Source: Tetraselmis striata (lineage: Eukaryota; Chlorophyta; Chlorodendrophyceae; Chlorodendrales; Chlorodendraceae). From it: a stretch of 64,000 nucleotides of DNA. The notes beneath the pieces are model-generated. The model saw only the letters and a program-made list of their open reading frames with translations. It was not told where the DNA came from and made no database searches. The stretch's first letter is position 1. Each line of letters begins with the position of its first letter. The stretch is from positions 1 through 64,000 of the forward strand of contig VCJN01002233.1 in assembly GCA_006384855.1 (NCBI GenBank). Reading direction: 5' to 3'. Position numbers and translations under genes: made by a program. Positions 37,607 to 46,529 of this stretch are shown here, piece by piece.

Positions 37607-38910
37607 GCGGACCTCACGTAGTGGTCGGTCTCTGCGATGAACCGCTCCAGATCCTCCACCGTGTTGTAATAATGGACGGAACAGCGGGCGACGGCTTCCA
37701 GGTTTCGCCGGTCCATGTCGAGGCGCACCAGGTCGCGGTCCGAGACGCCGATGTTGATTTTCCGCTGGCGCAGATGCGAGACGAGTGCGTAGGGCGAGCC
37801 CCGGTCGAGGTCGAAGGTCACGGTCCCGCATTGCCGCGAACCGGTGTCGCACAGGCGCACGCCCGGCAGGTCGGCGAGCATCTCGCGCAGCACCGCCGAC
37901 AGCGCGCCGATCGACGCCTCGATGGCATCGAGCCCCCAGTCCAGGGCCTCGTCGACGGCCGCGCCGAAGGCAAGCTTCGAGGCAACGCATTTGTCCCAGG
38001 TCTCGAACCGTTCGGCCTCGGCATAGATGCGGTATTCGTCGCTGCCGCTCCAGAAGCCGCTGCGCATGTCGAGAATCCGCGGCTCCACTGCCGCTGCCAG
38101 GCCCGGTTGCGCGCGTCGCACATAGAGAATGCCGACCCCGCGCGGGCCGCGCAGGAACTTGCGGCTCGTCGCCGTCAGCATGTCGCAGCCGAGCGCATCG
38201 ACGTTGACGTCCATTTGCCCGACCGTCTGGCAGGCATCCACCGCAACCAGCGCATTGGGGGCGAGCGCGCCGGAGCCGCGCGCCTCGCGCACGATCCGCG
38301 ACAAGGTCTCGACCGGAGAGATCGCGCCGTTGTTGGTCGCGACATGGGTGAGCGACACCAGCCGGATGCGCCGGCCGTGACGGTCGATCAGCTTGCGCAG
38401 CGCGTCGGCGTCCGCCGTGCCGTCCGGGCCCGGCGCGATGACCTCGATCTCGATGCCACAGCGTCGCCGGGCCTGAAGCATCGACATGAAGTTGCTTGCA
38501 TATTCCCCCTCGGTCGTCACCACGACATCGCCGGGTGCCAGGTCGAGACTGGCAAAGAACAGCGCCCAGGCCCGCGAGGCGTTTTCCATGATCGCGATTT
38601 CGTCCGGCGCGCAGCCGAGAAGGGCGGCGGTGGAGCGATAGACGGCGAACATGCGCGCCTGCGCCCGGTCGGCCGCCTCATAGCCGCCGACGACCGCTTC
38701 AAGCCGCAGGTGCTCGATTGCGGTGTTCAGCACCCGCTCCGACATCAGGGCGGCGCCGGCGTTGTTGAGATGGGTGATGTTGGCAAGGCCGGGCGTCCTT
38801 GCCCGCGCCAGATCCACATCTATCTTTCGCGACGGGCCGAGTGGCGGCGGGGTAACGGGACGCGCGTCGAGCACACGGCCCGCCGGCGTCCTGGTCGATT
38901 GAGCGTCCAT
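37603..38910 (-). CDS. Class V aminotransferase-fold PLP enzyme (isopenicillin N epimerase/cysteine desulfurase-like)
   Basis: This 435-residue fold-type I PLP enzyme has an aldimine Lys in ATSRKFLRGPRGVG, a VDACQTVGQMDVNV loop with the PLP-contacting Asp, and HLNNAGAAL near the N-terminus as in EgtE/CefD-like enzymes. There is no clear desulfurase active-site Cys loop. It may transaminate the cluster's 2-oxoacid, epimerise an amino acid, or act as a C-S/C-N lyase; sequence alone cannot choose. It is the first gene of the minus operon, and the ATG at 38910 is used. Confidence 0.78.
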   Translation of the reverse strand: MDAQSTRTPAGRVLDARPVTPPPLGPSRKIDVDLARARTPGLANITHLNNAGAALMSERVLNTAIEHLRLEAVVGGYEAADRAQARMFAVYRSTAALLGCAPDEIAIMENASRAWALFFASLDLAPGDVVVTTEGEYASNFMSMLQARRRCGIEIEVIAPGPDGTADADALRKLIDRHGRRIRLVSLTHVATNNGAISPVETLSRIVREARGSGALAPNALVAVDACQTVGQMDVNVDALGCDMLTATSRKFLRGPRGVGILYVRRAQPGLAAAVEPRILDMRSGFWSGSDEYRIYAEAERFETWDKCVASKLAFGAAVDEALDWGLDAIEASIGALSAVLREMLADLPGVRLCDTGSRQCGTVTFDLDRGSPYALVSHLRQRKINIGVSDRDLVRLDMDRRNLEAVARCSVHYYNTVEDLERFIAETDHYVRSA

Positions 38911-39253
38911 TTGCAAAAGACAAACCTCGGCGTCCTGGGTGTCACTTGTTAGAGTGCCTCGAAGTCAAAAAACGTATTATTATTTATGATGATAATATTA
39001 GTTGGTTGCAGATAAGCATATTTTAAAACCAAAGATTGTCAACACGGATCGCCTGAATTTTCCGCGCCGCAGCACGGGGCGCCCGGGAGGCTGGCTCCGG
39101 CCGCTTGAAGCTGCCAGTCCCGGCCGTGCCGCCGGCCAAAGGCGCCGATCGATCTGGACGGCTCAGTCCTGGCCCGCTAGGGTCCGGCAATGCGCATCAG
39201 GGCGTGTGATTTCATTTTTTTCACCTTTAGATTATTCCGTTCCGGAGACCTGA
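38911..39253. other. AT-rich intergenic region between the biosynthetic operon and eamA
   Basis: This 343-bp divergent gap has a strongly AT-rich stretch (38960-39045) in otherwise GC-rich DNA, including an imperfect palindrome around 38972-38996. I see no gene in it. It must contain the promoter of the minus-strand biosynthetic operon and probably that of eamA, but no -35/-10 pair stands out. Confidence 0.6.
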
Positions 39254-40109
39254 ATGAGGCCTGCAACTCCCCTTGTCGGCATTGGCCTGATGGCCGCCGC
39301 ATCGCTCGCCGTTCCCTTTGTCGACGGGATTGCCAAACACCTGAGCGCCGAGCACTCGCCGTTCCTGGTGGCCTGGTCGCGCTATTTCGGCTCCGCGCTG
39401 ATCGTCTCCGTGCTGTTTTTCGGCCAGGGCGGAAACCTGCGCGATCTGGGGCAAGGGGGCAATCGCCAACACGGTTCGCACCGTGTTCATCGTCGGCGCA
39501 ATGACGACATTCCTCTTTGCAATCGTTGAGATTCCGCTTGCCACCGGCCTCGGCGGCTATTTCGTCGGGCCGATCATCGCATCGGTGCTTTCGGTGATCT
39601 TTCTCCGTGAACGCCTGACGCCGAACCGTCTGATCGGCGGCGGCCTCGGCGTGGTGGGGGCGTTGCTGATCATCAAGCCGGGGGTCGAGGTCGAGTTTGG
39701 CTCCCTGCTGGCGGTGATCAGCGGGTTGCTCTTCGGCGGCTATCTGATCGCGACGCGGGCGGCGGCGACCACCGCCCCGCCTATGGTCGCGCTCTATTTC
39801 CAGGTCTGTGTCGGGACGCTTCTGCTCACACCCTTTGCCATTGCCACGTGGTCCTGGTTCTCCGCATCCGAGTTGCTGCTGGTTGCGGCGATGGGTCTTG
39901 TCTCCACTGCCTGCCATTTCATGGTGATCGCCGCTTTCCGCCACGCGGAGGCCTCGGTGATCTCCCCGCTGGCCTATCTGGAACTGATCAGCGCCTTCTT
40001 CATCGGATACTTCGCCTTTTCGGAAATTCCCGGAAGCGTCGATGTAATCGGCATTTTCTGCATTCTTGCCTCTGGGCTGGTGATTTCCCTCTATTCGCGA
40101 AAACCGTGA
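39254..40109 (+). CDS. EamA/DMT-family transporter, frame interrupted as sequenced
   Basis: This drug/metabolite transporter has two EamA repeats, about ten TM helices in all. The N-terminal part begins MRPATPLVGIGLMAAASLAVPFVDGIAKHL, and the rest continues in another frame with TGLGGYFVGPIIASVL and a second EamA repeat ending SLYSRKP. One extra base in a run of G near 39455 separates them. Members export amino acids or metabolites. Since the same kind of indel recurs in this window, sequencing error is as likely as decay. Confidence 0.78.
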
Positions 40110-40125
40110 AATATCTCTCCGGGAC

Positions 40126-40184
40126 CGTTTGCAGGCCGACCGGCAGGGCGGGCCGGTTTGCAAACGCGCGCGCTGGGCTTACAT
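40126..40184 (+). promoter_or_regulatory. Hairpin and candidate RpoH promoter upstream of hslV
   Basis: A hairpin (arms CGTTTGCA 40126-40133 and TGCAAACG 40159-40166 with further GGCCG pairing) could end the eamA transcript. Overlapping it, TTTG-N17-CTTACAT (40157-40184) resembles the alphaproteobacterial heat-shock promoter CTTG-N17-CYTATNT with two mismatches. hslVU is a heat-shock operon, so the position, about 60 nt before the start, is sensible. Confidence 0.4.
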
Positions 40185-40244
40185 AGGCGGAAACGGTCTT
40201 GCCGGTGATCCGTCCCGGCAAGGCAGGACAGGCTGGAAAGGTGA

Positions 40245-40808
40245 ATGATGCACTCGCAGGACGATCCCACGGGCTGGCACGGAACGACGATCGTGAGCGT
40301 GCGCAAGGGCGGACGCGTCGTGATCGCCGGCGACGGCCAGGTCTCGCTCGGCCCCACGGTCATCAAGGGCACCGCGCGCAAGGTGCGCCCGCTTGCCAAG
40401 GGCGAGGTGATCGCGGGCTTCGCCGGCGCGACGGCGGATGCCTTCACGCTGTTCGAGCGGCTCGAGGCCAAGCTCGAGCAATATCCCGGGCAGCTGATGC
40501 GCGCCTGCGTCGAGCTTGCCAAGGACTGGCGCACCGACCGCTACCTGCGCCGGCTCGAGGCGATGATGCTGGTCGCCGACAGTTCCATTTCGCTGGTGCT
40601 GACCGGAACCGGCGACGTGCTGGAACCGGAGGGCGGCATCATGGGGATCGGATCTGGCGGCAACTACGCGCTGGCCGCCGCCCGTGCGCTCGCCGACAGC
40701 GACCTGGGCGCGGAAGAAATCGCCCGCAAGGCGATGAAGGTCGCCGCCGAGATCTGCGTCTACACCAACGAGAATGTGACGATCGAATCGCTGGAGAGCA
40801 CCGCGTGA
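40245..40808 (+). CDS. hslV: ATP-dependent protease subunit HslV (ClpQ)
   Basis: This 187-residue N-terminal-nucleophile peptidase of the HslUV protease has the mature N-terminus [23 protein letters not shown]; the catalytic Thr is near residue 14 after a short propeptide. It forms the double hexamer that degrades unfolded proteins delivered by HslU. The next start codon overlaps its stop (GTGA), but the next gene is a membrane protein rather than hslU. Confidence 0.96.
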   Translation: MMHSQDDPTGWHGTTIVSVRKGGRVVIAGDGQVSLGPTVIKGTARKVRPLAKGEVIAGFAGATADAFTLFERLEAKLEQYPGQLMRACVELAKDWRTDRYLRRLEAMMLVADSSISLVLTGTGDVLEPEGGIMGIGSGGNYALAAARALADSDLGAEEIARKAMKVAAEICVYTNENVTIESLESTA

Positions 40809-41893
40809 CCACCCTGGCGGGCGAGGCCTGGACCGCAGACGAGATGACGGCCCGGCTGCGGCGCGCGGAGGCGGCCGGCATCGTCTCCCCCGATCAGGTG
40901 CAGCGCATGCAGGAGCTGTGGCGCTCGGAGGAGGAGGCGCGCACCGGGGTTTCCGTCGCGGATGCGGAGGAAGTCCGTTTCGCACGCGGCTTCCATGACG
41001 TTTTCCTGTCCATCGGCATCGTCATGTTGCTGGTCGGGGCCGCCTACGGTTTGGGCGCCTTCCTGCCGGATGCCGTCGTCGCCGGGCTGTTGGCCGCTGT
41101 CATCTGGATGCTGTCGGAGATCTTCGCGCGGCGGATGCGCCTCGCGTTGCCCTCCTTCCTGCTGGCGGTGGTGTTTGCGCCCGTGTTCCTCCTCGCGGGC
41201 CTCCTGGCGATGGCCTCCGGTCCGCTGTTTTCGGAGTCGCAGGATCTGTTGGCGAGCAACGCCGGCTCTGCGATCCTGCCTGCCCTGATCGGTGTCTGCG
41301 GTGCCGGTCTGCATTACTGGCGGTTCGGCGTTCCGGTCGGCGCGGCGGGCATTGCCGGCAGCCTTCTGTTTCTTGTCGCGGTCCTGCTGGAAACGGCAGT
41401 TCCGGGCTTCCTGGAGGCGCATCTCGCCTGGTTCACGCTGGCAGCCGGTGGGGCGACCTTCATCGCCGCCATGTGGTTCGACAGCCGCGACGTTATGCGC
41501 GTTACCACCGCAAGCGACAAGGCCTTCTGGCTGCATCTTCTCGCCGCGCCCCTGCTGGTGCATTCCATCCTGATGCTGGCGACCGCCGATGCGAACCCGC
41601 AGGGCGCGGGCGACGCGCTTGCGGTGATCGGGCTGTTCGTCGTGCTCGCGCTCGTGGCCGTTCTGGTAGACCGCAGGGCGATGCTCGTCTCCGGCCTCGG
41701 CTATTTCGGCGTCGCCATCGCCCAGTTGCTGGGGTCGGTCGACCCCTCGGGCGAGGTCACGCTGGCGGCAACGCTCGTTGTGCTCGGCTGCTTCATCCTG
41801 CTCCTGGGCTCGGGCTGGCGCCGCGTGCGCCGCGTGGTCGCGAGCCCGTTCCGTTCGATGACGGCCTTGCGCTATCTGCCCGCCGTCGACTGA
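40805..41893 (+). CDS. Polytopic membrane protein between hslV and hslU
   Basis: This 362-residue protein starts with GTG inside the hslV stop. An N-terminal soluble stretch (about 1-60, [20 protein letters not shown]) resembles the DUF2157-type cytosolic segment, and about ten hydrophobic helices follow (about 60-345), ending in a basic tail. No catalytic motif is visible and its function is unknown. The very tight coupling to hslV and the 25-nt gap to hslU mean it is co-expressed with the HslUV protease. It might be a substrate, adaptor or unrelated passenger. Confidence 0.8.
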   Translation: MTTLAGEAWTADEMTARLRRAEAAGIVSPDQVQRMQELWRSEEEARTGVSVADAEEVRFARGFHDVFLSIGIVMLLVGAAYGLGAFLPDAVVAGLLAAVIWMLSEIFARRMRLALPSFLLAVVFAPVFLLAGLLAMASGPLFSESQDLLASNAGSAILPALIGVCGAGLHYWRFGVPVGAAGIAGSLLFLVAVLLETAVPGFLEAHLAWFTLAAGGATFIAAMWFDSRDVMRVTTASDKAFWLHLLAAPLLVHSILMLATADANPQGAGDALAVIGLFVVLALVAVLVDRRAMLVSGLGYFGVAIAQLLGSVDPSGEVTLAATLVVLGCFILLLGSGWRRVRRVVASPFRSMTALRYLPAVD

Positions 41894-41918
41894 CCTTCCT
41901 TCAACGAGAGACACCGCC

Positions 41919-43223
41919 ATGACCACGCTTTCTCCCCGCGAGATCGTTTCCGAACTGGACCGGCACATCATCGGCCAGAAGGATGCCAAGCGCGCCGTTG
42001 CCATCGCGCTCAGGAACCGCTGGCGCCGTCAGCAGCTCGAGGAAGGGCTGCGCGAGGAGGTGATGCCGAAGAACATCCTGATGATCGGCCCCACCGGCGT
42101 CGGCAAGACCGAGATTTCCAGGCGGCTCGCGCGGCTTGCCAATGCGCCCTTCGTCAAGGTGGAAGCGACCAAGTTCACCGAGGTCGGCTATGTCGGGCGC
42201 GACGTCGAGCAGATCGTGCGCGATCTGGTGGAGGCCGGTATCGCGCTGGTGCGCACGGCCAAGCGCAAGTCCGTCGAGGCCAAGGCGCATCTGCAGGCCG
42301 AGGAGCGCGTGGTCGAGGCGCTGGTCGGCAAGAATGCCAGCCCGGCAACCAAGGACAGCTTCCGCAAGAAGCTGCGCGCCGGCGAGCTGGACGACAAGGA
42401 AATCGACATCGAGGTGCGCGCCCAGCCGCAGATGCCCGGCTTCGACATGCCCGGAATGCCCGGCGGCAGCATCGGCGTGATGAACCTCTCCGACATGCTG
42501 GGCAAAGCATTGGGCGGAGCCACCAAGACCCGTCGGGTCAAGGTGAGCGAAAGCTACGACATTCTGCTGGAGCAGGAGGCGGACAATCTGCTCGACGAGG
42601 AAAAGGTGATCGAGGAGGCGATCGATCTGGTGGAAAACGCCGGCATCGTGTTCCTGGACGAAGTCGACAAGATCTGCGCCCGCAGCGAGCGCACCGGCGG
42701 CGACGTGTCGCGCGAGGGCGTGCAGCGCGACCTGCTGCCGCTGATCGAGGGCACGGTGGTCTCGACGAAGCATGGCCCGGTGAAGACCGACCACGTGCTC
42801 TTCATCGCCTCCGGCGCCTTCCATGTCTCCAAGCCCTCGGACCTCTTGCCGGAACTGCAGGGCCGTCTGCCGATCCGCGTGGAGCTGAAGGCGCTGACCA
42901 AGGACGACTTCCGCGCCATCCTGACCGATACGGAGGCGAGCCTCATCAAGCAGTATGTCGCGCTTCTGGGAACGGAGGGTCTGATGCTGGAGTTCACCGA
43001 CGATGCGATTGAGGAAATCGCCTCCATCGCGGTCGACCTCAACGCCACCATCGAGAACATCGGCGCGCGCCGCCTGCAGACGGTGATGGAGCGTGTGCTC
43101 GACGAGGTGTCCTTCACCGCGCCCGATGCCGGCGACACGACAATGGTGATCGATGCGGATTATGTGCGCGAAAACATCGGGGAGCTGGCCAAGAATGTCG
43201 ACCTGTCGCGTTTCATTCTCTAG
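41919..43223 (+). CDS. hslU: ATP-dependent protease ATPase subunit HslU (ClpY)
   Basis: This 434-residue AAA+ unfoldase has Walker [10 protein letters not shown] (about residues 55-63), the HslU GYVGRDV pore motif, an I domain (about 110-240), Walker [11 protein letters not shown], and a C-terminal tail ending DLSRFIL that docks into HslV. It unfolds substrates and feeds them to HslV. Confidence 0.97.
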   Translation: MTTLSPREIVSELDRHIIGQKDAKRAVAIALRNRWRRQQLEEGLREEVMPKNILMIGPTGVGKTEISRRLARLANAPFVKVEATKFTEVGYVGRDVEQIVRDLVEAGIALVRTAKRKSVEAKAHLQAEERVVEALVGKNASPATKDSFRKKLRAGELDDKEIDIEVRAQPQMPGFDMPGMPGGSIGVMNLSDMLGKALGGATKTRRVKVSESYDILLEQEADNLLDEEKVIEEAIDLVENAGIVFLDEVDKICARSERTGGDVSREGVQRDLLPLIEGTVVSTKHGPVKTDHVLFIASGAFHVSKPSDLLPELQGRLPIRVELKALTKDDFRAILTDTEASLIKQYVALLGTEGLMLEFTDDAIEEIASIAVDLNATIENIGARRLQTVMERVLDEVSFTAPDAGDTTMVIDADYVRENIGELAKNVDLSRFIL

Positions 43224-43298
43224 CCGCTGCCGTCGCGCCGTATCGGGTGGGACAGGATGGCGCTTGCCGCATGACGTGGCCGGTGGCAGCATGCGCCC

Positions 43299-43794
43299 AT
43301 GGTAGCGATCCGCAAAAGCTTCGAGGAAGGTCACCGCCGCAAGTTTCTCGTCGTCGTCGACGAGACGTCGGAGGCCGACCGGGCGATTGTCTATGCCGCA
43401 AAGCGCGCGGAGCGCACCAACGGCATTGCCACTCTGCTCTATGTCATTGCGCCCGGCGATTTCCAGCACTGGCTGGGCGTGGAGGACATTATGCGCGCCG
43501 AGGCTCGCGAAAACGCGGAAAAACTGCCTTGAAAAGGCAGCCGACCGCGTGCGGTCCGTGGCCCGGACCGAGCCCGAGCTTGTCGTGCGAGAAGGCAACC
43601 GGTCGGACGAGATCCTCGCCCTGATCGAGGAGGACGCCGACATCGCGATCCTCGTTCTTGCCGCCGGCAGCGGCTCGGAAGGGCCGGGGCCGCTCGTTTC
43701 GGCGATCGCCGGCAAGGGCGCGGCGAGCTTTCCCATCCCCGTCACCATCGTTCCGGCGACGCTCGACGACGAATCGATTGCGGCCCTCGCCTGA
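43299..43794 (+). CDS. Universal stress protein (UspA family), frame interrupted as sequenced
   Basis: This is a single Usp domain. The first part reads MVAIRKSFEEGHRRKFLVVVDETSEADRAIVYAAKRA, and the second, in another frame, reads LVVREGNRSDEILALIEEDADIAILVLAAGS and a C-terminal VTIVPATL. One extra base near 43527 separates them. The usual ATP-binding GxGxxGS tail is replaced by LAAGSGSEGPGPLVSAI, a variant found in small alphaproteobacterial Usp proteins. Its role is presumably in stress. Confidence 0.72.
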
Positions 43795-43887
43795 GCGACC
43801 CTTGCGGGGCGTCTGAGATCCGCTCGCGGGTCACCTTGCGTATATCCTGCAAGACCGAGACACGAAAACGCGGTAAAAACGCCACTC

Positions 43888-43908
43888 TGGAACAATTCCA
43901 ATCTGGAA
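43888..43908. promoter_or_regulatory. Irr-box-like element upstream of nfuA
   Basis: TGGAA-CAA-TTCCA (43888-43900), followed by ATC and another TGGAA (43904-43908), matches the GAA-N3-TTC core of the iron-control element bound by Irr in Hyphomicrobiales. It lies about 150 nt before nfuA, an iron-sulfur gene. The rest of this 267-bp gap has a TATACT-like hexamer near 43927. Confidence 0.4.
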
Positions 43909-44061
43909 TTCGCGGCCGCGGCCCTCTATACTGTCCAAGACAGTGCGCGGGTCGTCTCGTCGCAAACGGCTGGCAAAATGACGACGAGCGCGCGGCGTTG
44001 CCTCTTGACCTCGACACGGTTGGACAGGGGTGGCGCCACCAGCGACAAAGGAAAGAGCATC

Positions 44062-44616
44062 ATGTTCATTCAGACCGAGGCGACGCCGAATCCGGCGACA
44101 CTCAAGTTCCTGCCCGGCCGTGTCGTGTTGCCGCAGGGCACGATGGATTTTCGCAAGTCCGAGGATGCGGGCGCATCTCCGCTGGCGGAAAAGCTGTTCG
44201 AGGTCGAGGGCGTCGAGGGCATCTTTTTCGGCCATGACTTCATTTCGGTGACCAAGGGCGATGCCGAATGGCAGCACATCAAGCCGGCGGTGCTGGGTGC
44301 GATCATGGAGCATTTCATGTCCGGCGCGCCTGTCACCCGCGACGAGATGGCCGAGGAAAGCGCCGAGGAGTTCTTCGAGGCGGGCGACGAGACGACCGTC
44401 GGCACCATCAAGGAGCTGATCGAGACGCGCGTGCGTCCGGCGGTTGCCCAGGATGGCGGCGACATCACGTTCCGCGGGTTCCGCGACGGGGTCGTCTATC
44501 TGTCGATGCGCGGCGCCTGCTCCGGCTGCCCGTCCTCCACGGCCACGCTCAAGCACGGCATCCAGAACCTGCTGCGCCACTTCGTTCCGGAAGTCGAGGA
44601 AGTGCGCGCGATGTAA
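44062..44616 (+). CDS. NifU-like iron-sulfur scaffold/carrier (NfuA type)
   Basis: This 184-residue protein has an N-terminal Nfu domain (MFIQTEATPNPATLKFLPGR) and a C-terminal NifU domain (from about 108) with the Fe-S ligand motif GACSGCPSS (CxxC). It carries 4Fe-4S clusters to apo-enzymes in the cytosol. The start is chosen for AAAGGAAAG upstream. It stands alone between a Usp gene and tsaB, with a strong terminator downstream. Confidence 0.9.
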   Translation: MFIQTEATPNPATLKFLPGRVVLPQGTMDFRKSEDAGASPLAEKLFEVEGVEGIFFGHDFISVTKGDAEWQHIKPAVLGAIMEHFMSGAPVTRDEMAEESAEEFFEAGDETTVGTIKELIETRVRPAVAQDGGDITFRGFRDGVVYLSMRGACSGCPSSTATLKHGIQNLLRHFVPEVEEVRAM

Positions 44617-44640
44617 TCGTGCCGCTGAAAAGCGTTTCGG

Positions 44641-44668
44641 CGGCCCGGCGCTTGCGCCGGGCCGTTTT
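44641..44668 (+). terminator. Intrinsic terminator after nfuA
   Basis: A perfect 10-bp stem, CGGCCCGGCG / CGCCGGGCCG with loop CTTG, is followed by TTTT. Confidence 0.88.
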
Positions 44669-44793
44669 GCGTCGGCGGACGGTTTTTCGTTGATGGACCG
44701 GATCAAGGCCCGTGCGGGGCTCGCGATTTCGGCAAAGACCAGCTAGCAAATGGTCGGGTCGACGGATCCTGCCTCTATGGGTTTACTCGCTTC

Positions 44794-45483
44794 ATGCGCC
44801 TCCTTGCGATCGATACCGCGCTCGACGCCTGTTCCGTCGCCGTCCTTGACGGCGAAGGGGCTTCCGCGCGCCTGACGGAGGCGAGCGAGGTGCTCCGGCG
44901 TGGCCACGCCGAACGGCTGATGGGCATGATCGGCGAGGTGACGGCGGAAGCGAGCATCGCCTTCAGCGAACTCGACCGGGTCGTCGTCACCGTCGGACCG
45001 GGCAGTTTCACCGGCTTGCGCGTCGGACTGTCCGCGGCCCGCGGGATCGCACTGGTGGTGCATGTGCCCGCTGTCGGCGTTTCGACGCTCGCGGCCCTTG
45101 CCGCCCGGGCCCGGCGCGAGAACGCCCCGGAGCGCAGTGGAGCCGCGATCTGGGCAACCATCGCCGGGCGCGGGGCCGACGTCTACATCCAGGGATTTTC
45201 CGCCGATGGCACGCCGTGCGATGCCGCGCGCGCGGTTGCGGCCGCAGCGCTCGGCGATGAGCTGCCCGAAGGGGCGTGTCTTGCCGGAAGCGGGGCGGAG
45301 AAGATCGTCGCGGCCACGCAGCGCGGCGACCTGACCGTGCTTCACACCCATGGCTGGCCGGCGATCGCGGATGTCGCCCGCCTCGGGGCGCTGGCGGATC
45401 CCGAGACATCGCGGCCCGAGCCGCTTTATCTGCGTGCGCCCGATGCCGCGCCGGCGCGCCGCGACGCGAGGCTTTTGGCATGA
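44794..45483 (+). CDS. tsaB: tRNA threonylcarbamoyladenosine biosynthesis protein TsaB
   Basis: This 229-residue ASKHA-fold protein starts MRLLAIDTALDACSVAVLDG and has VVTVGPGSFTGLRVGLSAARGIA (about 66-88). It pairs with TsaD/TsaE for t6A37 modification of ANN-decoding tRNAs. Its stop overlaps the rimI start (ATGA), a classical arrangement. Confidence 0.93.
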   Translation: MRLLAIDTALDACSVAVLDGEGASARLTEASEVLRRGHAERLMGMIGEVTAEASIAFSELDRVVVTVGPGSFTGLRVGLSAARGIALVVHVPAVGVSTLAALAARARRENAPERSGAAIWATIAGRGADVYIQGFSADGTPCDAARAVAAAALGDELPEGACLAGSGAEKIVAATQRGDLTVLHTHGWPAIADVARLGALADPETSRPEPLYLRAPDAAPARRDARLLA

Positions 45484-45968
45484 CCTTCTGGTGGTTCTGG
45501 GCGCCGCCGCCGGTGATCGAGGAGGCGCGTCGCGAGGATCTCGACGCCCTTGCCGATCTGCACGACCGGTCGTTTCCCGTCGGCTGGGGCGCGGACGAGC
45601 TGGTTGCGCTGGCGCGCCAGCCGGGCGTCTTCATCCTGCAGGCGCGCCGCGCGAATGTGATGGGCAGCCGGGCGGCGCTGGGCTTTGTCATCGTGCGCGA
45701 GGCGGCCGACGAGGCGGAAATCCTGACGATTGCCGTCGATCCGCGCCAGCGGCGGCGGGGCGTCGGCGCGCATTTGATGCGCGCCGCGATCTCCAGGCTC
45801 TATGCGGACAGGATCAAGGCGCTGTTCCTGGAGGTCGATGCCGCCAATGCGGCCGCGGTCACACTCTACAAGTCGCTGGGCTTTCACACCGTCGGCACCC
45901 GAAAGGGCTATTATCAGGACAGCGACGGCGACGGCGGTGCGCTTGTCATGCGCGTCGATCTGGCGTAA
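45480..45968 (+). CDS. rimI: RimI-like ribosomal protein S18 alanine N-acetyltransferase
   Basis: This 162-residue GNAT protein has the acetyl-CoA loop VDPRQRRRGVGAHLM (about 83-97) and EVDAANAAAVTLYKSLGFHTVGTRKGYY, which is typical of RimI. Translational coupling to tsaB supports the call. Confidence 0.88.
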   Translation: MTFWWFWAPPPVIEEARREDLDALADLHDRSFPVGWGADELVALARQPGVFILQARRANVMGSRAALGFVIVREAADEAEILTIAVDPRQRRRGVGAHLMRAAISRLYADRIKALFLEVDAANAAAVTLYKSLGFHTVGTRKGYYQDSDGDGGALVMRVDLA

Positions 45969-46075
45969 TCGGCTGGGCATGGTGGCGCCCGCTTCAGGCG
46001 GGTCGCTTCGACCGGAGCACGGCCGGGTCCGCCGGCCCTCGGGCCGCGACCGGCGACCAGAAAGAGGCAGGCGAG

Positions 46076-46525
46076 ATGTCCGATCTCGGAAGTTCGCAGT
46101 CGTTGGAGGACGTGTGCGTCGCCAAGGGCATGCGCATGACCGAACAGCGCCGGATCATTGCCCGCGTGATCGAGGATGCCAGCGACCATCCCGATGTCGA
46201 GGAGCTCTACCGTCGCGCCGTGCTGAACGATCCGCGCATCTCGATCTCCACCGTCTATCGCACGGTGAAACTGTTCGAGGACGCCGGCATCATCGAACGC
46301 CACGACTTCCGCGACGGGCGGGCCCGCTACGAGACCGTGCCGGATGAGCATCACGACCATCTGATCGACCTGAAGAGCGGTCGCGTGATCGAGTTCCGCA
46401 ACGAGGAAATCGAGCGCCTGCAGGAGGCGATCGCCGTTCGCCTCGGCTATCGTCTCGTCGATCACCGGCTCGAGCTTTACGGCATTCCGCTCGGCTCTTC
46501 GCCCGGGTCCGGCGAACGGGACTGA
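46076..46525 (+). CDS. fur: Fur-family metal-responsive regulator (Fur/Mur)
   Basis: This 149-residue Fur-family repressor has a winged helix (GMRMTEQRRIIARVIEDASDHPDVEEL, ISISTVYRTVKLFEDAGII) and a metal/dimer domain with HHDHLIDLKSG. The C-terminal cysteine pairs of classical Fur are absent, as in many alphaproteobacterial Fur/Mur proteins. In Hyphomicrobiales this position holds the Fur ortholog that often responds to manganese (Mur). AGGCAGG precedes the ATG. It is followed 4 nt later by plsC. Confidence 0.88.
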   Translation: MSDLGSSQSLEDVCVAKGMRMTEQRRIIARVIEDASDHPDVEELYRRAVLNDPRISISTVYRTVKLFEDAGIIERHDFRDGRARYETVPDEHHDHLIDLKSGRVIEFRNEEIERLQEAIAVRLGYRLVDHRLELYGIPLGSSPGSGERD

Positions 46526-46529
46526 CGCG

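Noticed and set aside
38972-38996. Fur box in the AT-rich island
   Set aside because: The palindrome is too imperfect to call.
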